The position numbers were made by a program, and so were the translations under genes. Of a stretch of 64,000 nt of DNA, positions 1-27,053 are shown in pieces. The notes under the pieces are model-generated. The model had not been told where the DNA came from. It did not search any database and saw only the letters and a program-made list of their open reading frames with translations. This DNA comes from Caprimulgus europaeus (lineage: Eukaryota > Chordata > Aves > Caprimulgiformes > Caprimulgidae). How positions within the stretch are numbered: the first letter of the stretch is position 1; every line of letters starts with the position of its first letter. Location: positions 5,133,054-5,197,053 of the forward strand of contig OU015529.1 in assembly GCA_907165065.1 (NCBI GenBank). The letters are read 5' to 3'.

Positions 1-73
1 CTAGGAATTTGTAACAGAATATATTTTTTACATTGAAGATTTTATGGTTAGCTTTTCGTTGTTGTTGACTTAC

Positions 74-14438
<14,365 letters not shown>

Positions 14439-15343
14439 GACTAGATGTCCTGGAGCAAATACTACAGTATCCGAGCAGATATTGTGTACCTGGCTCTCAG
14501 CTGCTCTATGCAGGAGAAGAACGAGAACCGTCTGCTCCGAAGGTAAACAACAGGAAAAGCACTCTGATACTTCATCTCTGCTAAGGAAACGGGAAGTAAA
14601 ATTTAATCCATTAGGCTTGCAAAAAAACTGGTTAGACAGCCTAACGCAAATAAAAAGCAGCACGTTCTTAAATGCCGATTGGGAGACAGAGCAGCAGCCC
14701 ATGCCAGGATCAAACTGGTTTATTCTAAAGGGCTTTAATACCGCAGTGAGGTCATGAGAGATTAGAAATATAAAATAACGTTACCAATGGATAGTGGTTA
14801 GGATGTTTATACAGGCTCAATAAAAAAATACTGGTATAAAACAAATTATTCTTGGAAATTTCAGCTTGTTCTTTACTATTTTTTTAACTTTGCTATAAAA
14901 ATATCAAAAATACAGGGCATATAGACACACGGGAATGCTCCAAAGAGGGATTTTACCCAGTCTCTTCTCTGTTAAAGAGACTCCCCCTCACCAGAAGTCT
15001 GTAATTCTGTGCAGCTCATTGCTCTTTCGGGATCACAACAATCTTGGCGCAATCACACTGTCACCAAACGCAGAAAATTAACGTTTCTACAAACTGGGTG
15101 AATTTACAGCGCATTTCAGAGCTACCAAGCGGGGTGACCCCCATTCCCAGCCCGCGCCGTCCCCCCGCCCCGCCCCGGCGCTGCCGCTCCCTCAGCGGCG
15201 CTTCCCGCCACCGGCCCGGCCACCCGGCTGCCTCATCCGCGCCTGCGCAGGGCCCGCCCCGCCGCCTTCCGCCCGGCGGCCGCCGGTGTGGGTTGGCGGT
15301 CCCGTTCCAGGAGCCGCCGCTCGGTCCCGCCCGCGGCCTTGCC
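14439..15343. promoter_or_regulatory. Divergent promoter region between ADAM9-like and PAAT
   Basis: The two start codons face away from each other and are 905 bp apart, close enough for a shared bidirectional promoter. The PAAT side is GC- and CpG-rich from about 15120; the ADAM side is AT-rich with no clear TATA box. Any untranslated first exon of either gene would lie here. That the promoter is shared is an inference from spacing. Confidence 0.5.
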
Positions 15344-15900
15344 ATGGCGAGCGGCTGCGCGGCGGCAGAGGAGGAGGCGGCGGCCGCTGACCCGTCCGGC
15401 GGCCCGCGGGAGCCGTGCTGCATAGCGGCGGGGTGCTCCTGGCCCTGCGCGCCGCCGGACGGCCTGGCCCGGGTGGTCTGTCTGCGGCGGGGCGGGGGCG
15501 GCAGCGGACGCGAGGCCAGGTGAGGGCGGTGGCGGCGGACGGGGGCACCCTCTGGCGCCCATGGATCCCCGCCCCGCTGGGTCTCCTCAGGCGGCTGCGG
15601 CCGCGTGGGCGGTGTGAGGGGCGGCGGGGCGGGAGCGGGCCTGGCGGGCTAATGCGGCCGTGGCGCTTCCCCCGCAGCACCGAGGCTGTCGTCGTGGAGA
15701 GGCGGGAGGACGGCGGGAACGAGACGCCCTGTGTGCTGCACCTGGAGTGCCGGCCTGCCGGCGCCGGGGAGATGGTCTCCGTCAGCGTCCTGAGCGAGGC
15801 CCGGAACATGGAGGTGTACGTGGGCGAGGAGTACTGCGGGACCGGCCGCGGCGAGAGCCTGGGCGCTGCCCCTTCCCCTGGGTGAGTGTGGGCTGTGGCT
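15120..15900. promoter_or_regulatory. PAAT: CpG island over PAAT 5' end
   Basis: A sharp rise in G+C with very frequent CpG, covering the PAAT start codon, exon 1, intron 1 and exon 2. This is typical of a housekeeping promoter. GC-box-like strings (CCCGCCC, GGGGCGG) occur on both strands. Long antisense reading frames here result from low stop-codon frequency in GC-rich DNA. Confidence 0.8.
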
Positions 15901-18900
15901 ACGGGCACCGGGGCGGGTTTGCTCCTGGGTCCCTCACACTGCCTGGCCCTTCTCTTTCTGTCTCTGTGCTCATACTGGTAGACCTGATGGCTGCACCACG
16001 AGGGACAGACACCCGATCTGGTCTTCCTTGAAGGTCTGTGTCAAACTGGTGCGTGGGCACAGGCACTGCAGTTGCCCGGGATAACCCTGGTGTTGCGCCT
16101 CACACTTGCCGGTGACTTGCACAAATGTTGCTTCTTCGATAAAGATAAAAGGCTGCAGTTCTGCTAGTTGCCTTTTTGATTTCTATAATTAGTGAAACAT
16201 TTAATTCAGTAAGTTATTCAGTGCTGCTCTGTTGTGTAAGTACAGAAAGAGTTAGGACAGGTGCAACTTCTTTGTGTTATTTAACCTCTAGACAACAGAT
16301 TTGCTCATCTCTTCAGCAGGTTTGTTTTAGCTGATCTTTACCAAAAAATCTCTTGCTTCTCTGTTATGTAGTCATCTCACATGTTAAGAACATGAGAGAA
16401 AATAAAAAAAGAAGGATTTGTTTTCCCCTTCTATACTTCCATCCATGCTTCGCCAGGGGAATTAAAGCAATGTCTTCTTTTTTTGTTTTTAAGTCATTAC
16501 ATGGCACATCTACTGCTTAATTAGCTAAATACAAACAGCCGACTCAGATCCTCAGGGAAGACGTGTGAATAACGTACTGAACCTCAAAATCTTCTCTAGT
16601 AGATAATGTACGTACCCATACAAATCCTTTTTTTCCATACATATCTGATAAGATTCAGTACAAGTTGAATATAAACATTAAAACTGCTGTACCAAGTTAG
16701 AAATATGTTCCAGTCAGTCTTGTTTCATGTCTAAATATTTACTGATGTTGTGTATTTCTACTGAAGAAAAAAGTACTTTATATATTCATGTCACAGCTCA
16801 TTTATTTTATTTTTCTAGTGAAACAGAAAAGGTTACTTTATACAAGAAGTACCTTAAGTTCGAATGCCCCGCAGCCTCCTGTAGAATTAAGGTAGGGAGT
16901 TGAACAGAATTGTTTTATTTTTCTTTTTAATCACTTACTTGACTAAATGGCATTGCTCTTAGTCAAATTACTGGTTTTATACACTTCATCATTTCATGTA
17001 ATCACTTAAAATCTGTTAGATGGCACAACTCGTCTGCATAGCAGAGTTCTTTTAAATTTATATCACAGTTTTCTTTTTATGAAGACTTTATATGAGAAGG
17101 TCTTTATATGAAGTTTTTATATGAGAAAGCCACATAAACTGCAGATAATCAACAGTTGCTATGTAACTAGAACTGTTAACTCTGATATGGTTAAATAAAC
17201 TTATGAAAATCTCTATGGCCACTGGTCTGAAGTGCTTAGAAGATCAAGACCTGATTTATCTTTGGGTCATGCAAGCACCTCTGTTCCAGTCAGAATTGTC
17301 CAAAGAGTAATAGCAGGGAGAAATCAGCTTAACTTCCCTGGAAAAGAGTTCAGTGTTGTTTTAGCCAGGACTCAAAGAATAATGCATTGTCCCAAACACA
17401 CAAAAAAACCATGAAGCTATTTTTTTTTTTCCTAACCAAAATATTTTTTTTCCTTCTTGCAACAGCTGCTCTCCATTGGTGAGAAACAAAGAGTACTCAT
17501 CAGTAAAATAATTGTACAAGTGAAAACACCACCTGCAAAATTAGCCACTGATTTTCCTTCGCTAGGCTCAAGCATAGATCTAGACAGGGTGCAAACTATA
17601 ATGGAATCCATGGGCTCTAAGTTGTCTCCAGGTGCTCAGCAGCTCATGGACATGGTCCGATGTCAGCAGAAAGTAAGTCACTGTGCTTTTCCATAAACAT
17701 AAATAGTACTGATCTGTGACCTTACTGGCTGTAACAGTTAAGCATGTTCCAAACTGATTTAGTGACAAAGATTTTTTTGCCTTTTTTTTTTCTTTAACCT
17801 GAACTTTCTGCCATTTTAATCCTGTTTTAGCTACTGCCACCCTTAAATAAGGTGTGCAGTGAATAAAGATTGTGTACTCAAAGAAACACTGTGCATACAC
17901 CAAGTCCAGAGTTAAGAAATCTGTGTCATCATAATTTTAGACTTCATTGTCACCTTACTCTCCTTTTGTTCATTTCTGTTGTCACTTCTTGTCAAGGATG
18001 GTGGGCATGTTCCCTGGAACGTTTGGGTTGTAGGCAGATGGGCTGCTTTGTCTCCTTTATTGTTATTAAAAGCATGTCACCCTCAACTAAAGGAAACATG
18101 ATCTTACAGAGCATTTATGTGATTTAGGTCATAATACTGCAAAGTAGGTTATTTTAATAGAATCCTGAGTCCATCTATATGAATAATGTTCAGTCTTGGG
18201 AGACATGGCATGGTAAAAATAAAGTCAGTAAAACTGTTCTGTTACTTACAGACTGACTTAAAGATAATTAACACATAATATTAACAGGGAAAATATTTTC
18301 CTGTGCTTTTCCCTAAGAGCATAATTCAGAACTGCTTTAAAAATCTTTACATCACACTGGTAGAGTGCTCAGTTATAAACTATCTAGTCTTATTACTGTA
18401 TAATTTCCAGTATATGATAATATTTAAATATGAATTGTTTTGTTTTTCTTCCCAGCAGAACAATTTGCATCTTGGAGACAAACTTAATTGGATCTTTGGG
18501 AAAAATTCAGACTTTGGAGGTGACCATGCAAGAGATGGATTGCACAGTGCAGCTATTCAGACATCACTAGATCAATCAGCCAGTGAACCTTTGCCTGTTC
18601 AAAATCATTTATCAAGTGAAACCGTGTATGAAGACTTAAAAACAAGTCAGGATCTGAACACACAGAAACCTGAAAGAGGAATTACTTCTGATTCTGAGAA
18701 ACTTACTATGCAGCAAAATACAGTTGACCTCAGAAATTATTTGAAAGTGATGGGATCTTTGCATATGCAGGAGCAGGGGAGCCAAACCCCAAATGCAGCT
18801 CATCCACAGGTGCTGCTGCCTTTTCTTCAGACCTTGTGTAGTCGGGTCAGTTATCTTCGGCTGAAAGATGGCGAGAGGCTTGTTGGTAAAAACACGGCGA

Positions 18901-20170
18901 CTAAAGAGGAAGGCATTCAGTGTGATGGGTAAGTTAAGCTTGGGATGCTTATTAAGCTAGTAGTTTGTATTTAATTGACAAGTTTAAAAAAGAAAATATG
19001 TAATATAAGCATTTTATTCTCATTAACAGCAATAGCGAGCCTTAAAATACGTGGTTTTGAAGACGGTGTGGCAATGGACATGATTTCAAGCAGCTTCTCT
19101 GCAAAATTAATTGTATATAGGAGTTTTTCAGAATAAATGAGAACATCATTTATTGTTACTAAACTGTGTCTTTTGCCTCCATTTCACCTTTTATGATTTG
19201 AAAAAAAAAAAAAGTGTGGTCTTGCTGCAATTTCATATACATTTAGTTTTGTTCTTGTCTGTTACTGCATTTTCATTTTGACTACTTCTACCTCCTAAAT
19301 TCTTCTCCATTCCTTTTTTCACGCTGTACTTTGTGTATCTCCTCCCACCAATCTTCCCTGTCCCTCCTCATTTGTTGGCATTTACAGTGTAAACTTCATA
19401 GTAGCAGCTCACCCAGTTTGGTAACTAAGGAATGATATTGGAAACGCTGAGATGGGGGAATTTGGGCTCTGATAGAGCCTGAATGTCTCCAGCTCCTGGC
19501 AAAGTGCAGTGTTTTTAAAGAATGCAGATACAAAAATAAAGAATTGCATAGTTTGTATAACTCCTGAAACACTTTAATGGAGAAGAATAAAGCCTGCCAT
19601 GCTGACAGAATTTGAAGCACCTATGCACTGTTGAGCTGTGTGGATTTTGTTAGCTTAATTAAGCTGTCTAATGCACAATTGAGCCTTTGGAAAAAATTAG
19701 GTTGACAGAAGATGACTATATAACCTAGCATGTTTATTAAAAAAAAAAAAAAATCTTAAAATTAAAATGTGGCAAGCAGGCAAGATATTTTACTTGTGCT
19801 AAAAACCTAGTGTCTTCCAAAGTTTATTGTCTTATAAATGAGATTTTACATTTAAAAGAAGTTCAAGTGCCCAGATCTCCATCATGTCCCTTGTCATTAA
19901 GAAACAGGTTGTACTTACTCTTATATTTGCTCTTTTCACAGAGGAGAACAACAGCCTATTTGCTCCTATTTGGAAAAGATCATCTCAAAAAATATGGATC
20001 TGATGGAGAAGAAACTAATGGACTATATTGATCTCCAAATCCAGACTCTTCAGACACACATAGATAATAAAATGGTTCTCTTAATGGACTTGGTTCAGAA
20101 CTCAAAGCCAAAAAAAATTTCACAAGCTCACTGTGATTCTAATGAAGGGTTCTCTAATGGGGAGAGATAG
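15344..20170 (+). CDS. PAAT: PAAT (C10orf88), ABC-transporter-associated ATPase
   Basis: Six exons: 15344-15519, 15678-15881, 16819-16891, 17466-17672, 18456-18928, 19942-20170 (stop TAG). Phases join cleanly to give 453 aa, close to the human length. The start is in a strong context (GCCATGG). Conserved blocks seen are VLHLECRPA, ARNMEVYVGEEYCGT, and IDLDRVQTIMESMGSKLSPG with AQQLMDMVRCQQ. The C-terminus (MDLMEKKLMDYIDLQIQTL) looks helical or coiled-coil. Family knowledge: human PAAT is reported as an ATPase that associates with mitochondrial ABC transporters. It is head-to-head with the ADAM9-like gene and tail-to-tail with CUZD1. Exon 5 begins at a tandem CAGCAG acceptor, so a one-codon splice variant is possible. 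Confidence 0.93.
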
Positions 20171-20473
20171 ATGTATATAGATATAGGACTTCAGTGTAAG
20201 TACCTTAAGGGCAATTATACTTCACAAAGCTTAATATTTATGGACTTATAACTGTAAAGACCCTCAGTGTTGTTGACCTGCATTTTGTTACTGTAATTCT
20301 CTCCACTGTTGTACACAGTTGTTAGTTTTATGAAAGATCTTAAGACTGTATGTTTTTTCCTAAATATAAGAATTTTGTATGCCCTTTGTGGCTTATTTAT
20401 TGAAAGAGCGTTGCTACAAGCCGTGTGAAACACAGTTTCTTAGTCTCAGTTCGAACAATGGAGAAGTACTCTA

Positions 20474-20479
20474 AATAAA
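20474..20479 (+). terminator. PAAT: PAAT poly(A) signal
   Basis: AATAAA about 300 bases after the PAAT stop codon, in the sequence CTCTAAATAAACC. It is the first canonical signal downstream of the stop. Confidence 0.7.
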
Positions 20480-21768
20480 CCAAGTTACAGCTTATCCTTT
20501 TACCTTCATGTCATCAGTTCACTTCTTTGTTGTCTTGATTTTTGATGTGTAAGGTGTTAGCAGCAGAACAGAATGTAGTTTCTTTGTGCTTTTGTTTTAT
20601 TTTAGTGGTGCTCTTGTTGAAGATCTTCATTACTCCATCTCTAAGAGGAAGGGTAACACTGGCATTGCCTAACTTAGACTGTTTAAGGAGTCAGGTTTAG
20701 AGAGAGGGGCTAACTTGAACCCCAGCCTGGGTTCTTTGGAAACCTTGCTGACTCTACAGGCACCTGAGTTAGGAATCTGTCACTCCTTAAGTGATATCTA
20801 AAACAAGACTGTCATTATACTTTTTCCTTCCTAAATTAATTGAGCCATGCAGGAGCATCTTAAGTGAGTGTGTACTTAGCAGGCTTGTGTTGATCCACAT
20901 TTCATTATCCTCAGAAATGTAAGTACTTCCTTTGTGGTTCCTCTCGAGGGGACTTTGTTGCTGGGTAGAACGTGCTGGGGTAGGTAAGGTCTGCATTTCA
21001 CCAACCTGAGACTGGAGAAGTAGCCTTATTGTATCACATTTACTTTAGCTTGTTGGGATCAGTTCTGCTGTCATTTGTGGGGGCAGAAATCAGACTTGAA
21101 GTCCTGCTTTTGTGGACAGTTAAGCTCCTACTTCATTCTGTTCATTGGTCTCTGAGTTCTGGGGTGCACCATTTAACTTGGGCTGTATGGGGACTTAATG
21201 GCAAACTCCCAAGTTGGGTGCACAGACATTGGTTGTATTTGGTGTCTTACAAGATATTGAGCAAATCTGTTGATGGGGAAGCAAGTGTTGAATCAGCAAG
21301 CAGCTTAGGCACGTGCAATCCAGTATCTTTAGTCTACCTAAAATTTCCTTCTTCTTCAGGAAAACTGATGGCTTTTGAAGACTGTCAGATCTTCGTGGTG
21401 GCAACCCACAGGAGTAGATTTTGGAGAGAGGACAATTTGCTTTGAACAGACATCTTGCAGTTGTCTTGCAGCTTAACTCATGCCAAGCCCAGTTTCAGAG
21501 TGATTAAAAAAGATAAGAGGTTTTTGTTGTTGTTTGGTGTTCTTGGGTTTTTTTAAGCAAAAAGGGCCTAAATTATTTTGTATTTCACAAGTCACTTTGA
21601 ACCTGTAAATTTAGTTTTTAGATATTTTCTGAGAAACACCTTAAGGCAGGCAATTACATTCTTTTTCAACTCAGGGGTTTAAGATAGAGTACTAGACTGA
21701 GAGGTTTTCTTAATTACTAAAGAAGTTGAAATATGTTTCTAAGCATTGTTGTGTTCCAGGGCTGTTAG
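20480..21768. other. Convergent intergenic region PAAT/CUZD1
   Basis: About 1.3 kb between the two facing 3' ends. A plus-strand reading frame of 138 codons (21029-21445) has no domain-like features or splice context and was not called. No repeats of known type were seen. Confidence 0.5.
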
Positions 21769-21774
21769 TTTATT
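21769..21774 (-). terminator. CUZD1: CUZD1 poly(A) signal
   Basis: TTTATT on the plus strand is AATAAA on the minus strand, 82 bases after the CUZD1 stop codon. Confidence 0.6.
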
Positions 21775-21855
21775 GATTTTTGGTTGGTTTGGGTTATTTC
21801 CCCCTCTCCTCTTGTGTGATGAATCTGAACATAAATTCAAAATATCTTGAAGTAG

Positions 21856-22028
21856 TTAGTATGAGCTCTGGAGTTTTTGGTAGCCGTATCCTGCTTGGTG
21901 TTTGTGATATTTTAGTATCACAGCTACCACAATGATAATATTTGAAATTAAAGCCATAAATGAAAGAGTGTAGAAACTGTACTGTTGCACATTCGGGGTT
22001 TCTTCAGCACGTGCTTTGGTGAGGGATT
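21856..22028 (-). CDS. CUZD1: CUZD1 last exon: transmembrane segment and tail
   Basis: Starts in phase 1, encodes a hydrophobic run ([20 protein letters not shown]) followed by a basic, tyrosine-containing tail ending KLQSSY and stop TAA at 21858-21856. Membrane anchoring is predicted from the sequence. Confidence 0.88.
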
Positions 22029-25000
22029 CTGTGTAGAGAAAAAAATAAAGTGGGTTGGTTAAACTTTTAAATACCTTGTAATTTCAATGGAAATTAAATA
22101 AGCATTTTTTTCTGATATTTTGGTTCTGAGGAGTTGCCCCACACTGATTGCAAATTCTGACTCTAGTACTGAAGAATTGTAAAAATTGGTAATAAAACAA
22201 TCGTGAAGCAGAGCACCACAATGTTCACCAGTTATCTGGTGTCTCTGCAGCCAAGGTCCTGCCAAGCAGTGCTGCTGTTATCTTTAGCACTGGATAGATG
22301 GGAGATACATTGCTGAAGGAAGGCTGGGCAAAAAAGAAACTTGTGGTTCTAACCCTGTGATTCTGATGGTTTACTAGTTGGTCTTTGGTAAAACCCATTA
22401 TTTTTCTGTAAATCATGAAAGATACTATGGTAATTTATGCTTTATAATACTTTGTGTGTGGTCTGTTTGCACTTGAATCCTTTTCACGTTATACATGTGT
22501 CTATAGCATATGGATGCAAAGTATTTCACTATTGAAATACAAGGGAACATGTTTAAAGTGATGCTAGAGTTCAGAAAGGTTAATAATTGTTTTTAAAAAA
22601 GAAGAAAATATGCTTATTACTCTTAAGAGTATGATTAATTCTAAATATTTGTTAGATCTGATACCTGAAAGCATGTGACACAATGCACTTTTCTCAGGTG
22701 GAGCTTTGGGCTTTTTAAAATAGACTACAAAATAGGGAAGAGCTGTGTTAGCTCTGAGCACTCATCTGAGACCACTGTGGAGCAGACTAGGAATTGTGCT
22801 AAAGAGTATGTCAGATTGGGTCACTAAAGTTTAGTTGTCTTGGAAACTACTTTGCAGCTCTAATCTGAAAGTGTGGTGCTTTTGGTTTCTGCTCCCATGG
22901 GTGTCCTCTTCATATTTTTGATCTAACAGGCAACACATCCAGTGTGAGGATTTAACCTAGCATGGAATAAGTCACCTATGGTTATCCTCTGGCTTAGTTT
23001 TTCTGTAGTACCAACAAAGAAGACTGAGTGAAATTGAGTGAACTGTTAGAAGATACCCAGGGTTTAACAAAGCTTGATTATGGTTTGGAATGTGCTTTTT
23101 AAGTAGTTTGTGGCTGGGCCCTTTGTATGCTTTATCAAAAAATGTCACATCTGAAAAACTGAAATCTCTGATCATTCATAACTCTTTTTGACTACGTAGT
23201 CACATCCTGCATGTTACTTCAGTAACTAGGAGTGAGTGCTGCTGCTTCTACTTCAAAGAGCACCCCTTAATCCAAAAGTTAATCAATCTGTCAGTTTGAA
23301 AAGTGCTTCTGTGATCTCACAAAACACAAACCTGAACCTGTGCCTCCAATGCCACTAGTTTTGGACTAGTATAATTCACTTATTTCATTAGTGGAACAAA
23401 GTAATGGATTTACACCAAGGAAGAGCTTAATCAGATTCTTAGTTTGTGTGTTCCTCTTACCTGCGTGATCAGCAGACCTGAGATCTCTCCTCAGGCGGAT
23501 GGGACCTACGACAGTGTTAGTTTTCCATGTGTATGAAGATTCAGAAAGAGCTCTTTTTTGCCTGGAGCTGCACCCTTTGGTACAGCGAGAGTTTGTGTTG
23601 TTGCTGTCACAAATTACAATATCACACTGGAGATAAACCGAGGGAAAGCTCCGCAGGAACCTGAAGGCGTTAAATTGGAATCTTCCGTGGTGTGCGAGTG
23701 GTGGGTAGGTTACCACAGTGTCATCTTTATTGCAGCTGCAACAGAGTTTACACACCTGTTAAGGAGTCCACCTCCAATAGTCATTCTTGCTACTATTGAC
23801 TAGCTACAGCATTTAACTAGGGAGTTATTTTTACACGTGGGTGTACAATGATGTGCTTTTTCCTCTCCCCACTGCAATGTGGTGCTTGTTTTTTCCTAGC
23901 TCTGTTAATGTAATGCCTTTAAATCCCTATGAAATTTAGCTTCCAACCACAGTCTACTAAAGATAAGTGGGAGAGAGACAAAAATAAAAGAGCTACAGAT
24001 GACATTTAGATTCTATTTCCTCACATACTAGGAGGTGGTAATAAAATTAATTTGGAGTCTTACCCACTTCTGATTAAGTCGTACGTTGGTGATCCAAAAT
24101 CAGGTTGTGGAGATGCTATACAGGTATCAACAAACACCACCAGGTTTGGGTCAGTGGAATGAAGATTGACTTGAGCAAAAAGAGTTTGGTTCAAGCCTAC
24201 GTAATACGGGGACTGACGTACGGGCTTGGAGAATGACCCTGAGTCATAGAATGACATGCTGACGTTGTACCTCCCCACAGAGGTTATGTTTTGGATTATG
24301 TTATTTTTCGTTATGTAAATGACTTCAACAGTGGAGTTGTTTTCCATTTTGCATTTGGCAATGATCTGTATGCTTTTCTGGCGGGTGATGATGTTGCCGG
24401 TTGCAGAGAGAGAGATGATGTTGGTGTAGGTGATGCTTTCACCTTCATCCTGCAAAAGGAATCGTACGAAGTGCTCAGTTGTGATTATACAACCAGTGCA
24501 GTTGAAAGCAATTGTACTAAGGTTACAAAAGCACCCAGCTATGCTTAGCAGAAGCTCAAGGTACCTTTGAAAAGTGAAACAGGTTGCAACCAAAAACAAA
24601 TTACTAACTCTCCTCCTGTTTTTTCAAAACACTGAACCACCCTGTGCAGCAAAGAGGTTAATGAAGACTGCGTGGAGTGTGGGAAGTACCAAAGCTGCTC
24701 TTCAGTCACCCTCATCAAACCAATGCTCTGAGCTAGCTCTTGGGAATCTTCACATCTTGGGGGTTTTCCCCTTTCCTTGTGATTCCGGGGTCAGTGCCAG
24801 CCCTGTCTCTGGCAGAGAATGTTTAACTGGCATGTGTAACACTGATAACCTGGGTTGGAAAGGGAGTGAAACCTTTGGGGTTAATTTGTGTGGATTCTCC
24901 TGGACTGCCTTTGTGAAAGGCTCATTGATCATTAGGTTCTTAAAGAGGAAAAATGTTCTTGCTGCTTCAAGGACTGGAAACGTGCAATGGGGTGAGCTCA

Positions 25001-27007
25001 AGGCAAGTCAATCTGCTGTTAGCTTATTCATATGTTGTTCATCAACTGCTTTTACCAGCTCCTGTCATTCATAAGCTATTGTTGGATTATTCACAGAACC
25101 TATTTTTCCCCCTTTACCTTTTTAGTTGTTCCACAGCTGGCTAACGGGAAGGAGAAGATCACTGAATCTTTTACAACTGGACTGCAAGATGGATCATTCA
25201 GCTGTAGGTGAGTTTCAGAGTAACCAAGGGAGGCCAGGTAAGACTTGCTGAGAACAATTTTCATGCTATCTGAAGAGCATGTGAGGAATGCTGTGGTTGA
25301 AAGAGAAAAAATAAAACAAACCACAGAACAAAACATGTTACCACAAACTGTTCATTTCTCTCTTGGTCTAGATCCTTGAACCTGTTGGATGGTTCTTGAT
25401 TTGTCAGGGTCAAACAGCTCAGGTGCCTTTGAAGTTGGAAAAAAATTTCATGCTTGACTTAGAAAAAAATATTAGATAAGCAAAACCATGTGAAACTCAT
25501 GCTGAAAGTTTAACTTTAAACCCAGTATAAATTGCAGCCTTTATAAAAGGGAAAAATAATCAAAGTGCTAGTGCAGAATGGTGGGGTGAGGAAACTGATC
25601 TATCAGGGCTTTAGAGGCTCCTTTTCCACCTGGGTTAATGAGAAGATGGGCATGCAAAAATATGGAACCAATAAGGAAATTGATCCAGCTCTGAGGGAAT
25701 GGAAATTCCAACACACCTAAACCCCGTTTGACTAAACAGTGCAGAATATTTTCCTCAGTATCTCAGGGAATAAAAACATTTCACCAGACAAAAAAGGTTT
25801 ATCTTTCCATCTCTAGGATAGTAACAATGCCTACTTTGTCCAAAAGAAGGAAAAACTCAGATTTTCATTGGTGCTGGCTAGAAAAAGGACCAAGAAGTGA
25901 AAGAACAGGCTTGCTTTTTCTCAGATGGGTCAGGTAATAACTTCAGCTTTATAGGTGAGAATAATGTGGGATCTTTGTGTGTAAAGAAGGTTAATGAGGA
26001 CAAATAAGGCTTAAATCCTCAGTATCTTATAGTGGCCTTCCAGCACCTGAAGAGGCTACAAGGAAGCTGGGGAGGGACTTTTCATAAGGGCAGGGAGTGA
26101 TAGAACAAGGGGTGATGGCTCTAAACTGGAAGAGTGCAGGTTTAGATTAGATATAGGAAGAAATTCTTTGGTGTGAGGGTGGTGAGACACTGGCCCAGGT
26201 TGGCCAGAGAAGCTGTGGCTGCTCCTCCCTGGAAGTGTTGAAGGCCAGGTTGGATGAGGCTTTGAGCAACCTGGTCTAGTGGAAGGTGTCCCTGCTGATG
26301 GCAGGGGGCTTGGGACTGGATGAGCTTTAAGGTCCTTTCCAACCCAAACCATTCCGTGATTAACCATCAGTTCTTTTTGATATTTATAAGGAAAGAATCC
26401 CATGTGAGAATAAGAAACAGCATCCTGTTCATGTAGGAAGTGTACTTACTGTCGGGCTCCACAGGACCTGGCAGCGGAGCACTGGTGTACTGAGCAGAAA
26501 ATCCTCTGTAGGAGTTGGCATAGTCTGTGGACAACACAACTGTCATCGTGTTTGAGGAAGATTCAAATGTGGGCTGAGCACGACCACATACTTTTCCTAT
26601 TAAGCCAGTGTTAGTGGTGAGGCCATCATAGACTGCTGTGAAGTCAAATTGACAGTTTTGGTCTAGTTCCAGGCTGTAGACAGAGAAAAAATAATTGTAG
26701 GGAAATCTGAGTATAGAGAGCATTGCTCATACTGGATAGAGGATCCAATGCAGAGAAAGTGTCTGACGAATTCCAGTTGACTGAAATAGAAGAATGGAGA
26801 ATAAAATAACCTGTAAATAGACATTATTAAAACCAAATAAAACATGGAAAACCCCCAAAGGTAAGTAATGTTTAATAAGAGCATGATTCTGATCCCATTG
26901 AAATAACATTTTGCTATAGCTCTCAACAGAAGCGGGATCAGCTCTGTTTTTATAGCTCTGATATTGTATATATTGATTGCTACTTATTTACTAAAAATCA
27001 TGTTCAA

Positions 27008-27053
<46 letters not shown>

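Noticed and set aside
14439-14702. Longer N-terminus for the ADAM gene (Met at 14702)
   Set aside because: In frame with the signal peptide, but it would place about 88 non-hydrophobic residues in front of it.
15192-15908. 238-codon minus-strand open frame in the CpG island
   Set aside because: It overlaps PAAT exons 1-2 on the other strand; low stop density in GC-rich DNA explains it, and the Pro/Arg-rich product has no domain.
21029-21445. 138-codon plus-strand frame between PAAT and CUZD1
   Set aside because: No recognisable domain, no splice context, and placed in the overlapping 3' flank of two convergent genes.
24450-24599. Extension of CUZD1 exon 7 upstream of 24449
   Set aside because: The frame is open, but TTTTGCAG at 24450 is a good acceptor in phase with exon 6, and the extension is not ZP-like.
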